Below, one piece after another: positions 28,930 through 38,623 of a stretch of DNA of 64,000 nt. The DNA lies in the NCBI RefSeq assembly GCF_041435195.1, contig NZ_CP108106.1, forward strand, positions 8,693,001 through 8,757,000, read 5' to 3'. The notes under the pieces were generated by a model. It saw nothing but the letters and a program-made list of their open reading frames with translations. It searched no databases and was not told where the DNA came from. Origin of the DNA: Streptomyces sp. NBC_00224 (GTDB lineage Bacteria; Actinomycetota; Actinomycetes; Streptomycetales; Streptomycetaceae). Position 1 is the stretch's first letter, and each line of letters opens with the position of its first letter. A program made the position numbers and the translations under genes.

Positions 28930-30340
28930 GGAACTGCGCTCCTACGAGCAGGTCATCAAGCTCGAACAGGACCGCCTCGTCTACCAAGCGCGCCTGCAGG
29001 CCCGCTACGGCCGCGGCTGGCGCCGCAAGGCCCCCGTCGAGTCGCTGATGCCGCTGCGCCTGGCCAAGTTCGGCGTGCCGCTGGCCGACACCGGCCCCGC
29101 AGGCCTCGCCGCCGCCGGCATCGAGCCGACACTGCTGCCCACGGCCCCGCCGGTCACCCCCGTGGTGAGCGCGACCCCCCAGCCCCAGCCCCAGCCCCAG
29201 CCCGAGCCGGCGCCCGCGCCGGAGCCGGAGTTCGTCCAGGAGCAGCCGGCCGAGGCCGTGCCCCTGGAGAATCCCTGGTTCGCCGCCCAGCAGTTGGACC
29301 AGGAGGCGTACGAGGGCACGTACGACCCGCAGTACGTCGAGGGTCTGGAGCCGACCCCGGTGATGGTCCCGGCGGGGCGGTTGGCCGATGCCTACGAGGC
29401 GTTCCTTGCCGAGTTCCGCCTCGAGCCGTCCGCCACGCAGTGGGCCGTGTGGCTGCGCGACGTCCTCGGTATCGCCACGGGTTCGGGCGAGCCGCTCTCC
29501 GAGCAGCAGGTGCAGCCCCTGCTCCAAGCCCTCCGTCAACGCTACACACTGCACGCCTCGCGGCGGGCAGCCTCCCGCCCACCACAGCCGAGCGGCCACT
29601 CAGGGGACAGCCTCGCCAGCGCCTGGCGTAGCAACAACCAGCAACACGCCTCCAACCCCGATGCGGCCGACGTCACGGCGGATGTGGACGAGCGGGACCT
29701 CACCGGTGAGGGGAGCGAGCCCATCAGGGAGGGAGACACCGTGGACGTCGTCGGGCGCTCCCCGGAGGGCCAGGGGGAACACAGGGAGGCGCCTGCCGGG
29801 GATGCTGCCGATGCCGGTGAGGAGGAAGCCGACGAGTCGCTGTCGCAGAGGGAGGGTGCGCGGGCGGTGCCCGTCGGTGCTGCCGCCCAGGGCGCGAGGC
29901 AGCAGCGTGGCCCCCGGGTTAATGCCCCTCTCGAGCTGCGTTCACCCCCAGGTGGGAACGGGACTGGTGTCCTGAGTGCCTCTGACCGGTACTACCTTGC
30001 GTGGAGGGAGTACCAGGAGGAAAACGGTGATGAGCCCACCGATGAGGAGTTGTCGGCCTACCTCGCGACGAAGGGGCTGTTGGGCCGTGGGGGCAAGCGC
30101 ATCAGCCCGGCCAACGTGCGCCGCCACTTCGTACGGTGGCGCATCTACCAGGTGTGGGCCGAACACCGGCTACACGCCGGCACTCCCGCGCCCGTGGAGG
30201 TGGCGCGGGTGTGCGGGGAGCGGGGGATCACCGCCCAGTACAACAAGCCGGTCACCCCCGCGCTGGTCGCCGGGGAATGCGAGGACTTCGAGCGCCGCTG
30301 GCAGACACTCACCCACCAACCCACCCCAGGCATGCCATAA
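28930..30340 (+). CDS. DUF2637-type protein, exon 2 (cytoplasmic C-terminal part)
   Basis: Exon 2 continues in frame with exon 1 and ends at TAA, giving a spliced product of 644 aa. It opens with a basic amphipathic stretch (ELRSYEQVIKLEQDRLVYQA, RYGRGWRRKAPVESLMPL), then a Gln/Pro-rich linker (PQPQPQPQPEPAPAPEPE) and an acidic low-complexity region. It ends with a compact domain (RYYLAWREYQEENGDEPTDE, LSAYLATKGLLGRGGKRISP, NVRRHFVRWRIYQVWAEH) that looks like the helix-turn-helix tail found on several actinomycete plasmid-transfer proteins. The protein probably sits at the membrane with this tail in the cytoplasm. Confidence 0.85.
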
Positions 30341-30366
30341 ACCGCATCCCTGACGGAGGAGGAGCC

Positions 30367-30807
30367 ATGCGCGCCCTGCGCGTTGACCCGGACACTACTG
30401 TCACCGAGCTCTTGCTGCCGCGGAAGGACGCGTTCTGCGTGATCGGTGAGCAGGTCGGTTCCCCCGATTGTGTCGACCAGGGCGTGTACCACCGCCGGGC
30501 GGTGCTGCACATCCATGGCAGCGGCCGCAGGTTGGGCCTCCCGCAGAACCTGGCTGCCTGGGCGTTGGCGAGTGCCTGGCGGGGCGTCGCCGTGTATCCG
30601 CTGGCCGGGACCATCGTCGTCACGGGCCGCACAGCCGACGGGGATGTGACGGCACTCGACGACGACCTGGCGGAACACGTTCAGACTGTGGCGCTCACCG
30701 TGCGGGAGACGCTGGCGCAGTGGCGTCGGCGGCCTCCGATCTCCGACGAGGCAGCCATCGGTGAACTGCTCGCCTACGCGGCCCGTGACGTGGCCTCCAG
30801 CCGGTAG
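30367..30807 (+). CDS. Conserved hypothetical protein
   Basis: 146 aa, ATG preceded by a strong GGAGGAGGAG ribosome site, starting 26 bp after the DUF2637 gene and so probably in its operon. The sequence has no signal or membrane span: TELLLPRKDAFCVIGEQVG, AVLHIHGSGRRLGLPQNLAA, VAVYPLAGTIVVTGRT, ALDDDLAEHVQTVALTVRE. It is likely a small cytoplasmic protein of the same mobile-element cluster. Function not recognised. Confidence 0.7.
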   Translation: MRALRVDPDTTVTELLLPRKDAFCVIGEQVGSPDCVDQGVYHRRAVLHIHGSGRRLGLPQNLAAWALASAWRGVAVYPLAGTIVVTGRTADGDVTALDDDLAEHVQTVALTVRETLAQWRRRPPISDEAAIGELLAYAARDVASSR

Positions 30808-30900
30808 CGATGACCTGCGCGGCGAGTCGGCTGGGAGGTCCGCGGCGACGTGGCATTCCAGGACCACAACCGCACGCTGAACCCGCCCTGTTGAGATCCC

Positions 30901-31488
30901 TCAGGCCCAAGGTGGCCGGTAGGCTCCTGGCCGCTCCGAGGGCACGGGAACGCCGGAACCTACCCCCAGATCTTTGCGCATCACCGCCTGCATCTGCGTG
31001 ATCTCGTCCCACATGTGCAGCAGGAACGCACGCAGCTCCTCACCCGCGTGATCGTCGGTTGCCGACGCCTCGCCGAGCCGTCCGAACCGCTTGTAAGCGT
31101 CGGCCAGAGCGATCCGTACGCGGTTGGCGGCGTCCAGCACAGTGTCGGGGACCAGCATCTGGGCCTGCGCGAAGTCGTTCTGGAACGAGAGCCGGGCCTC
31201 CTCCGTCTCCGGGGACGGCCCTGCTTGGTGGGGGAATCGGTTCAGATCTTCCATCAGTCGTATCCGCCACAGGCGGGCGCTGGTGTTGAGGGCGATGTAG
31301 GTTGCCCGCCGACGCTCCAGGTCGGCTGCCGTCGCTTCGTGGCGCCGCAGGTCTTGGTCGGCCAGCCGTCGCAACTCGGACTCCTGCGAACGCGATCGCG
31401 CACCCACCCACGCCGTGGCCAAGGGCGCGAGCAGCGTACCCAACACCCCTATCCCGGCCACCAACACCGCAACAGTTCCCGCCCCCAT
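30901..31488 (-). CDS. Single-span membrane protein with coiled-coil domain
   Basis: 195 aa. The N-terminal membrane span (VAVLVAGIGVLGTLLAPLAT) is followed by an Arg/Glu-rich segment likely to form a coiled coil (RSRSQESELRRLADQDLRRH, EATAADLERRRATYIALN) and a helical cytoplasmic domain (RLWRIRLMEDLNRFPHQ, AANRVRIALADAYKRFGRLG). This architecture is very common in streptomycete accessory regions. No enzymatic motif is seen. It converges with the preceding operon. Confidence 0.7.
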   Translation of the reverse strand: MGAGTVAVLVAGIGVLGTLLAPLATAWVGARSRSQESELRRLADQDLRRHEATAADLERRRATYIALNTSARLWRIRLMEDLNRFPHQAGPSPETEEARLSFQNDFAQAQMLVPDTVLDAANRVRIALADAYKRFGRLGEASATDDHAGEELRAFLLHMWDEITQMQAVMRKDLGVGSGVPVPSERPGAYRPPWA

Positions 31489-32077
31489 AGCCCCTCCCCA
31501 TCGTCGGCCCCTCCACCACGGAGTTCCCGGACGAGCCCTGACTCATCCCCGGCGACAGGAAAGTAGCCGTCGCCCGTTCATCGGACGGTCCCCACCGGAC
31601 TCCAGGATCAGTGGCCGGCGGCGACCGGAGCGTCGAGCTCGCGTGCGAGATGCGCGGCGGCCGACGCTCGGCAGCTCAAGCCGCGTCGGTGCAGCGCAGG
31701 AAGGGCGGGGTCGGGCATGAGCCAGCAGTCTGGTGAGCCACCAACTGGTTCACCCGTCACCCCGACAGCTTGACCAGCGAAGAGGCCCCTCGCCTCTGGA
31801 AGTGGAGCCTCATCAGTAAGGTTTCCGCGCGCAGAGGTACGAGGAACTCCTCCGCAACGGCCCGGACCACTTCCCCGTGAGCCGTGCCGACTACGGTCAC
31901 GGCCTTCTACTCCTGATCATGGGGGGGCAGGGCCGCAGCGCTGATCAGGGCGGTCACACGCCCACATCAGGAACCGCCGTCGCTCGTACTCGGTGGCCAA
32001 CGATCAGGGTTCGCTGCCACGGGAGAGGGTCCGTGAGCGCGGGGCGGGGCGCCGTGATGCGATCTATACTCGAACGT
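31489..32077. other. Gap with a short ISL3 remnant
   Basis: Near 31738-31795 the plus strand reads WFTRHPDSLTSEEAPRLWK, the conserved opening of the C-terminal half of ISL3 transposases. Nothing else of the element remains. The rest shows no supported gene. Confidence 0.4.
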
Positions 32078-32422
32078 ATGTCCGACAGCGTGTCTCCGAG
32101 GCTCGCTGCTCTGCTCTTCCTGGAGCGTGTGCAGCTGGATGACCTGGCCCGGACGCGGCGCTGGATTGAGCGTGAGCGGCAGCGCGCCGCCGAGGAAGCG
32201 GCCCGCCGTCCGCTTCCGCCTCCACCGGACTGGGTGATCGCCTATGTATGGCGCGGCGCAGGCAAGGCCCGGCTGCCGGAAGGTGTCCATGTCGGCGGGT
32301 GTTCGATGGCGCCTGGCCAGCCCGCGGCCGTCAGCCGCGAGCAGGCCCTCGCCGCTCTCGCCGAAGGCGCCCCGGCCTGTGACTTCTGCCGGCCCGACAC
32401 GGCCCTTGGTGTGCTGGAATGA
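32078..32422 (+). CDS. DUF6233-type protein
   Basis: 114 aa. The N-terminal half is a charged helix (RLAALLFLERVQLDDLARTR, RWIERERQRAAEEAARRP) and the C-terminal half a compact PPPDWVIAYV...HVGGCSMAPG...VSREQALAALAEGAPACDFC module ending RPDTALGVLE. This matches the small DUF6233 proteins found in many copies in streptomycete accessory DNA. The paired C..C pattern (GGC, CDFC) could bind metal. The function is unknown. The ATG at 32078 is preferred. Longer starts upstream add non-homologous sequence. Confidence 0.75.
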   Translation: MSDSVSPRLAALLFLERVQLDDLARTRRWIERERQRAAEEAARRPLPPPPDWVIAYVWRGAGKARLPEGVHVGGCSMAPGQPAAVSREQALAALAEGAPACDFCRPDTALGVLE

Positions 32423-32445
32423 GCGGCCCGGAGCATTCTGGAGGC

Positions 32446-32667
32446 ATGGACCAAGCTCCGATAGTCGTCCACCGGCCGCGCGGTAGTGGTGGCCGGCGCG
32501 TGACCGTGCGCGGGCAGATCATCGGACTTGCCCACTCCGACCGGGACTTGGTGGAGTTCCTGCGGCAGTCGGGCCTGGATGAGACGAGTGCCGAGGACAT
32601 GGTCGCGGGGAACTCCGAGCTGATCGAATGGCGGGGCGGCCGGGCGCACCATTATGAGGCGGCGTGA
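32446..32667 (+). CDS. Small conserved hypothetical protein
   Basis: 73 aa, starting 23 bp after the DUF6233 gene with GGAGGC before the ATG. Sequence features: VVHRPRGSGGRRVTVRGQII, GLAHSDRDLVEFLRQSGL and AGNSELIEWRGGRAHHY. It is probably co-transcribed with the DUF6233 gene. Proteins of this look often accompany DUF6233 genes. No function is known. Confidence 0.65.
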   Translation: MDQAPIVVHRPRGSGGRRVTVRGQIIGLAHSDRDLVEFLRQSGLDETSAEDMVAGNSELIEWRGGRAHHYEAA

Positions 32668-33359
32668 CGAGAGCGCCTCTCCGGTCTGAAGGTCGGGGCG
32701 GGCGGTGCGCGCTGTCTGATCACGGGGCGGAGTGCGGCTGACGTGGGTGGTGCGGCGGACATGGCCGGGGGTGGCGGATCGTGACGTGCAGCCATCCGTT
32801 TCCCTGGGGGAGCGGATGGCTGCACTGTTGCGGATGGGGATGTCGCGGCGTCTGTTCGTCGCGGGTGGTGTGTGGGCGATGCGGTGGCGAGCGTGCTGCG
32901 GACGAACATCACTGTGTACGTGCCGACGGCCATGTCTGCTGCCCTCAGGCGGCAGCACAGGAAACCTTGATACCCCGGTTGGCGTGTGCGGCGATTATCC
33001 TGGCGGCGGCGATCGTGGCGAGCTGCCCGTAGATCCCGCCCAAGGTGATCCACGCCGAGGGTACGAGTCCCCAGCCGTGACCTGTCGCCTTGAGTTTCGT
33101 GCCGTCCGCCCCCTTCTGGAATGGGCGCAGTCCCCCAGCCGGCCGGTTAACTTGCGGCTGTGGCTGCCGCGTTGACGGGACGCTACCCTGCGTTGACGGC
33201 TGGAAATGGCGGAGGGGCGATTGCCTGTTCTGTGGCGAGAGCGTTCCCAGCCAGGGGCGGTGACGTCATGATCGAAATCTGCGGGATCGGGAAGGAATGG
33301 GAACTGGCCCGTGCTGAGACCGGACATCCTGCGCCCGCTGCCTCGTGCGTATCCAGAAT
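32668..33359. other. Gap before the first CRISPR leader
   Basis: About 690 bp without a supported gene on either strand. The final ~150 bp should include the transcription start of array 1, but no promoter was identified with confidence. Confidence 0.3.
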
Positions 33360-33404
33360 GGTCAAGAACTTGCAAACCGCCCTAAGAATCCCAGCTCACG
33401 AAGC
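33360..33404 (+). promoter_or_regulatory. CRISPR leader, array 1
   Basis: The block GGTCAAGAACTTGCAAA, then CAGCTCACGAAGC immediately before the first repeat, recurs upstream of array 3 (CGTCAAGAACTTGCAAAGG...AGGTCAGGAAGC) and in altered form upstream of array 2 (GGCCAAGAAACGGCAAAG...CAGCTCAGGAAGC). Conservation next to the first repeat is what is expected of a leader. It fixes the direction of transcription as left to right. Confidence 0.75.
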
Positions 33405-34347
33405 GTGGTCCCCGCGCAGGCGGGGGTGAACCGAAAGGGTAGGGCACCGCCGGGCGGGGTGTCAGGTGGTCCCCGCGCAGGCGGGGGTGAACCGCCGCCC
33501 CGGTTCGCGGCGGTCCCGCACACCGCGTGGTCCCCGCGCAGGCGGGGGTGAACCGACGTTCGGGGAGGGTGTCGGCAAGACCGGCAAGTGGTCCCCGCGC
33601 AGGCGGGGGTGAACCGACGCTGGACTCTAGGGGAGCACCGGGATGAGCGTGGTCCCCGCGCAGGCGGGGGTGAACCGATCCGATCGCCTATACCCACCTG
33701 ACGGGCAAAGTGGTCCCCGCGCAGGCGGGGGTGAACCGTCGTCCGTAGCGGTCAAGACCTTCCCTCGCTCGTGTCCCCGCGCAGGCGGGGGTGAACCGCG
33801 CTTTTCTCCCTGGATCGAGGGGCGGTCCAGGTGGTCCCCGCGCAGGCGGGGGTGAACCGGCCTACGACTACATGAGGTCGATCTTGGTCACGTGGTCCCC
33901 GCGCAGGCGGGGGTGAACCGGCTGAGGCAAAGCGGCAGCGCGCCGTGGCCATGTGGTCCCCGCGCAGGCGGGGTGAACCGGCCCGAGGAGGCGGCTGGCC
34001 CGTACACGAGCAGTGGTCCCAGCGCAGGCGGGGGTGAACCGGCGATCGGGTAGACGCCGAGGTTGCGCCCGTTCCGCTCCCCGCGCAGGCGGGGGTGAAC
34101 CGATCCACGACAGCTCCATCTGAGTCGTGGCAAACCGCTCCCCGCGCAGGCGGGGGTGAACCGGGCTTGTCGTACGCGGACGGCGGCATCCGCGACCGCT
34201 CCCCGCGCAGGTCGGGGGTGAACCGGTGGTGACGTCGATGCCCATCGGATCGGTGGGCCGCTTCCCGCGCAGGCGGGGGTGAACCGAACCGGATCGACCC
34301 CCGGGTCTACACGGCTCACCGCTCCCCGCGCAGGCGGGGGTGAAGGG
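33405..34347 (+). CRISPR. CRISPR array 1, type I-E, 16 repeats
   Basis: 29-bp repeats spaced 61 bp apart (32-bp spacers). The first repeats read GTGGTCCCCGCGCAGG followed by CGGGGGTGAACCG, with an internal hairpin CCCCGC/GCGGGG and an 8-nt crRNA handle GTGAACCG. From the twelfth repeat the first bases change to CCGCTCC. One repeat lacks a G (near 33967), one has an inserted T (GCGCAGGTCGGGGG near 34210), and the last (34319-34347) is degenerate (GTGAAGGGG). Degeneration at the right end agrees with a leader on the left. Confidence 0.97.
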
Positions 34348-34417
34348 GGAAGCGTACTGGTTGGTGGCGGGTGCATGGGCGTGAGGTGCTTGGGCTTGAA
34401 CGGTCGGAGTATGCGCG

Positions 34418-34938
34418 TCAGTTGGTTTTTTCCATGTCTTGCAGCCGTTGGTGCGGAAGGCTTTGTCGGTGGCTGCGATGGTGACGGTCTCGGCTCCTTT
34501 GGATGCGTCGGCGCTGATCACGTCTTTGCCCTCGCCGCTGGTCTTGTTCAGTCGGGCCCAGGTGTAGTAGGTGATGGGGTCGCCCTGGGGGCCCTCGCTG
34601 TGGTAGGTGCCGGGCCGGATGTCCCGCCCGATGAGGGAAATGCCGTCACCCGGGATCTGCCCGGCCTTCGCGTGGCCTGCGTCCTCGGAGCGTGGCGGAG
34701 CTGCCGTCGGCGGCAGCGCGGCGGTCTCGGTGCGCGTGGCTGTCACCGTGGGGGAGGCGCCCCCGTCGGAGGAGGAGTGCCCCACCGAGCCGGCCAACGC
34801 TCCGATCAGCAGCCCCACCGCGGCCGCTGCTGTATGCGTCAGCCACGGCCGGATCCGCCTGCTCCTCGGCTGCCCGTCCTCGCCGTCGGGCCGCTGTATC
34901 GGTCCATGCGGAGGCCCTCCAGGCACTCGCCACTCCAT
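34418..34938 (-). pseudogene. Membrane-anchored protein, copy 1, stop codon lost by frameshift
   Basis: About 173 codons with the same layout as copy 2 at 49143-49679: a basic cytoplasmic N-terminus, one membrane span (WLTHTAAAAVGLLIGALAGS), a Thr/Ala/Pro linker and an extracellular domain (GQIPGDGISLIGRDIRPGTY, HSEGPQGDPITYYTWARLNK, SKGAETVTIAATDKAFRTN). At the end copy 2 has CGGAAGAAGACCAACTGA. Copy 1 has TGGAAAAAACCAACTGA, one base shorter, so its stop falls out of frame. Translation would run on through the antisense strand of CRISPR array 1 for about 180 further codons (the open frame continues to 33868). Confidence 0.75.
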
Positions 34939-35769
34939 CCCCACAGACTGAACCCGCCACCCCGCCCGCGCACGCCAACCCGCCGCAGCGCCACTACTGC
35001 TGGGTTCCTGTGAGGCAGGAAACAGCCATCCGGCGCAGCGAGGAGACGCGGGTGCGGTGACCAACATCCCGTCACAGGCTGGTGTTGAGACTGTCGAGGG
35101 GAGCAGGTATCGGTTCGGAGCCGAAAGCCTCTGCCAGGGGCAGCGCCGACACTGGCGTGAAGTCGGGGGACGGCGGGGTGCAGCATGGCTGGTGCCTGCG
35201 CGGTGAGAAGGACTTCCAGGCCACGCCCTGCATCGCGTCCGGCGGAGCTCCCGCGCCGGCTGGCCGCACGGTGTCTTCGGTACCCGCTCGGCAACGCTCC
35301 CCGGCACGGGTAGCCGTATGGACTCTTTGGCAGGTGATCCTGGCCCCCGCTGGGCCGTTCAACCGCGGGTCTTCGCCGTCGACCCTGAGGCCGGCGGGGG
35401 CTCTTCGGCGGCACGGCGGCCCCCGGCTGCGGCAGTACCGGAGCCGGGAGATGTGCATCTTGTATTTCGTTACCGTGGTGTGCACCGGGGGCGTCGTCTA
35501 CAGCGAGGTCTGGTCCTCACCGTTGAAGCGTTGGTCGCGGCAGCCATCTCGCATCGATCCCGTGATCTTTTGCGCACTCTCCTGCAATACCGCCCCACTG
35601 TGAGGCACGTGCGAGCAGCTTGGTCGGGCTTGGCCCGTACGGCCGGTGGGGAGGTGTCGAGTGCTGGCGGTGCTGAGCGCCGTTGGAGCGGAGGCTGTTG
35701 GCGATGTTCTGACGTCAGCGGTGATGGGTGAGATGGTGGGAGCCGTGGAGTGAGGGGGGAGATGTTCGA
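34939..35769. other. Gap between copy 1 membrane gene and array 2, nothing recognised
   Basis: The first ~125 bp match the upstream region of copy 2 (around 49680-49800), so the duplication extends beyond the coding part. The remaining ~700 bp have overlapping open frames on both strands but no recognisable domain. Confidence 0.35.
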
Positions 35770-35827
35770 TCCGGGACTTGCTGGCCAAGAAACGGCAAAG
35801 CGGTCTTGATGTAGCAGCTCAGGAAGC
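35770..35827 (+). promoter_or_regulatory. CRISPR leader, array 2 (diverged)
   Basis: CTGGCCAAGAAACGGCAAAG, CGGTCTTGATGTAG and CAGCTCAGGAAGC directly precede the first repeat. It can be aligned with the leaders of arrays 1 and 3, but it differs in the AAGAACTTGCAAA core. Confidence 0.6.
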
Positions 35828-36213
35828 CTGATCCCCGCGCAGGCGGGGGTGAACCGTCCGCACGGCAGTTGGCGCGGCCAGCGGGAAGCTGATCCCCGCG
35901 CAGGCGGGGGTGAACCGGAGGGGCGGATGCCCTGCGAAGACTGCTCGCCCTGATCCCCGCGCAGGCGGGGGTGAACCAAGCCCACCATGTCCGCATCAGT
36001 CAAGAGGAGCGTCTGATCCCCGCGCAGGCGGGGGTGAACCGGGCTACGTGGATCTGATGTACCGCTCGGGCCGCTGATCCCCGCGCAGGCGGGGGTGAAC
36101 CGCCCAGGAAATCCACGGAATCGGTGACCAGGACCTGATCCCCGCGCAGGCGGGGTGAACCGAACGTGGCAGAGCAGGCGTTGTGGACGCGGTGCTGATC
36201 CCGGGCGCCTGGG
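35828..36213 (+). CRISPR. CRISPR array 2, type I-E, 6 repeats plus a decayed one
   Basis: Repeats read CTGATCCCCGCGCAGG followed by CGGGGGTGAACCG at 61-bp intervals from 35828. Their first four bases (CTGA) are constant within this array. The third ends GTGAACCA and the sixth lacks a G. A seventh is recognisable only as CTGATCCCGGGCGCCTGGG at 36195. Confidence 0.95.
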
Positions 36214-36430
36214 CTGTGCTGTTGAGCTCACATTCGCCGGCACCCTCGCGCCCCTTTTGCCTCTCTACAGGTATCCGCCGTTGGTGAGCGGTCGGCTGGG
36301 CTCGCGAGACTTCCTGTCTAAAATGCTGGAGCCTCGGTGCAGTTCGTCAGTGAGTGAGGAGATTCCAGTGGTCCCTAGTGGCATGCGTCAAGAACTTGCA
36401 AAGGGTCTTCAGCGTCGCAGGTCAGGAAGC
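36214..36430 (+). promoter_or_regulatory. CRISPR leader region, array 3
   Basis: 217 bp between arrays 2 and 3. The last ~55 bp carry GCGTCAAGAACTTGCAAAGG, GTCTTCAGCGTCGCAG and GTCAGGAAGC immediately before the first repeat, the closest match to the array 1 leader. No gene is present. Confidence 0.7.
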
Positions 36431-37130
36431 CCGCTCCCCGCGCAGGCGGGGGTGAACCAGTCGGGCAGTACCTTTCGGCGTGCCAGCAGGCCCTGCTCCC
36501 CGCGCAGGCGGGGGTGAACCGCAGTACTCGCGACGCAGGGCGTAGAGCTCGGCCTGCTCCCCGCGCAGGCGGGGGTGAACCGGCGCCCTCTGGCTCAACG
36601 GCTGCCTGTGCGCCCTGCTCCCCGTGCAGGCGGGGGTGAACCGCGTCAGCCGACCTCGCCGCGCTCCTCGAACTACTGCTCCCCGCGCAGGCGGGGGTGA
36701 ACCGTTCCATCACCCCGACTCCCACCGCCTGTGCGCCTGCTCCCCGCGCAGGCGGGGGTGAACCGGCGCAGGACTCGCTGGTCACCAGCGGCCGGCCCTG
36801 CTCCCCGCGCAGGCGGGGGTGAACCGCGCCAGGAACGACGCGACGATTTCACTGCGACCTGCTCCCCGCGCAGGCGGGGGTGAACCGCACTTCACGTGGT
36901 TCCGTGAAGCCGTGCAGGCCCGCTCCCCGCGCAGGCGGGGGTGAACCGCCGGTCTGGCGAACCTGGGTCTTGAGCTGGGTCCGCTCCCCGCGCAGGCGGG
37001 GGTGAACCGGACTCCACGTGGCGGCACGACGGCTGCCCGATGTGGTCCCCGCGCAGGCGGGGGTGAACCGCTCAGGACGTGGCTCGCCTCTGCGAGATCG
37101 CCCCGCTCCCCGCGCAGGTGGGGGTGAGCC
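36431..37130 (+). CRISPR. CRISPR array 3, type I-E, 12 repeats
   Basis: 29-bp repeats at 61-bp spacing. Most begin CTGCTCCCC, the first and some distal ones CCGCTCCCC, and the eleventh GTGGTCCCC, which is array 1's type. The twelfth is degenerate (GCAGGTGGGGGTGAGCCA). The first ends GTGAACCA. The cas3 pseudogene starts about 230 bp downstream. Confidence 0.97.
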
Positions 37131-37360
37131 AGATCGGGCCAGGCGCGGGCGCTTTGGCGGTGTTGTGGTAGCGGCAGGCGGTAGTGGTTCGGGGCGGGAT
37201 TGCGGTGAGCGGCTGTGTGGGGGGAAGTGGCTGGTGTTCTCGTCAACGTCCCTGGGGGCGGGGCGTGTTGTCGGTGGGGGGTCTGGCCTGGTGTGTTGTG
37301 GCGTTGTCTGTGGCGTGTGGTGGAGTACTGCCCTGCTGCTGGGCTCGGGGTGGGGGAGTG

Positions 37361-38350
37361 ATGGTCGATACATGCTTATGGGGAAAGTCTGATGGGCTGC
37401 CCATGCCGTATCCGTTGGCGGGGCATCTGGTGGACACGGCGGTGGTGTGCGGGACGGTGTGGGACTCGGTGCTCTCGGCCGCCCAGCAGCGTCGCGTCGC
37501 CGAGGCGCTGAAGCTCGGGCCGCAGCAGGCCCGTGGCGTGGTGATGTTCTGGGCGGGTCTGCACGATCTGGGGAAGATCACGCCGGGTTTCCAGCGGCTC
37601 GCGGCTCGGACCAGGCCGGCTGCCTGCGGCTTCCTCGACGAGGCGGCGTATGCGGACGGGCGTGCTGTCCGGGGGCGGTTCAGGGGTTGTGCGGCATGAG
37701 TACGCCACTCACCGCGCCCTGCCGCAGCTGCTGGCACGGCTGGGATATCCGCAGTCGGGCGGGCGGCTCGCGCGGCTGCTGCTCGCGCAGGTGCCGCAGT
37801 TGCTGGGCGGGCATCACGGCCGTTACCCGCAGGGGATTGAGCTGCGTGATCTGCAGGACCCGCTGAGCGTGACACGGGAGCTGGGGGCCGGTGCCTGGGC
37901 TGAGCAGCGGTGGGAGCATGTGGCGGCGCTGCACGAGGTGCTGGGTGGGCCTGCGGTACCGGCCTGCGGGGCGCTGCCGGTGGAGGTGGCTGTGGTCATC
38001 GCCGGCATGGTGATCGTCTCGGACTGGATCGCCAGCCAGGAGCACGTCATCCTCCGGCAGTAAATACGCCTTGCTGGCCAAGCGGATGTGGGTTCCCGTG
38101 CGTCACTGGCTGGCCATGCGCGGGCTCTGATGCGTGGAGTACCGGACTTGTAGGAGGAAGCGGGTCTGGGGTGGGCGGCCCTGCGGAGCGGCACTTTCGC
38201 TGAGTTGTTCCCTGAGATCGCGCGTCCGTACGGCTTGCAGAAGAGCGTGGAGGCGGGGCTGTCCGGGGCGATTGATGGTCGGGGATCTTGGTGGTGACGG
38301 CGCCGACGGGGGAGGGGAAGACCGAGACGGCGTTCTACCGCGTCGTTACT
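37361..38350 (+). pseudogene. cas3 (pseudo): Truncated, frameshifted second cas3, cut at the helicase Walker A and joined to CRISPR array 4
   Basis: Starts ATG behind GGGGGAG. The HD-nuclease domain is seen in two frames: LWGKSDGLP, HLVDTAVVCG, FWAGLHDLGKITPGFQ, then after a frameshift near 37670 VRHEYATHRALPQLL, VPQLLGGHHGRYP (intact HH pair) and VIVSDWIASQEHVI with a stop at 38061. Beyond it FAELFPEIARP-like sequence, YGLQKSVEAGLSGAIDG and, after a further shift, ILVVTAPTGEGKTETAFY (perfect Walker A) follow. The gene stops there: eight bases of coding sequence later the first repeat of array 4 begins. Two thirds of the helicase are absent. Confidence 0.9.
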
Positions 38351-38623
38351 CTGGTCCGCGCGCAGGCGGGGGTGAACCGGGCGCGGACCAGGAAACGGGC
38401 GTCCTGCACCGGTGGTCCCCGCGCAGGCGGGGGTGAACCGACGGAAGCCGCGCTGGTGCAGTGCATCGCCCTGTGGTCCCTGCGCAGGCGGGGGTGAACC
38501 GCATACGTACACGCGCCGCCTGTCTGAGGATGTCCGCTCCCCGCGCAGGCGGGGGTGAACCGGCCACGCTCACCGACTACAGGCGACAGCTGAAGTGGTC
38601 CCCGCGCAGGCGGGGGTGAACCT
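38351..38623 (+). CRISPR. CRISPR array 4, type I-E, 5 repeats, no leader
   Basis: Repeats at 38351, 38412, 38473, 38534 and 38595. The first is altered (CTGGTCCGCGCGCAGG), the third has CCCTGCGC, the fourth is of CCGCTCC type and the last ends GTGAACCTA. It follows the truncated cas3 without any leader-like sequence, so transcription would have to come from the cas3 side or from array 3. Confidence 0.95.

Noticed and set aside
35318..35731. Plus-strand ORF of 137 aa between the copy 1 membrane gene and array 2
   Set aside because: No domain, no ribosome site and equally open frames on the other strand. Not enough to call a gene.
33362..36785. Many minus-strand ORFs reading GSPPPARG, RFTPACAG, VHPRLRGD over and over
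   Set aside because: These are the three antisense translations of the CRISPR repeat, which has no stop in any antisense frame. They are artefacts of the arrays, including the 479-codon frame at 33868-35307 outside its true membrane-protein part.
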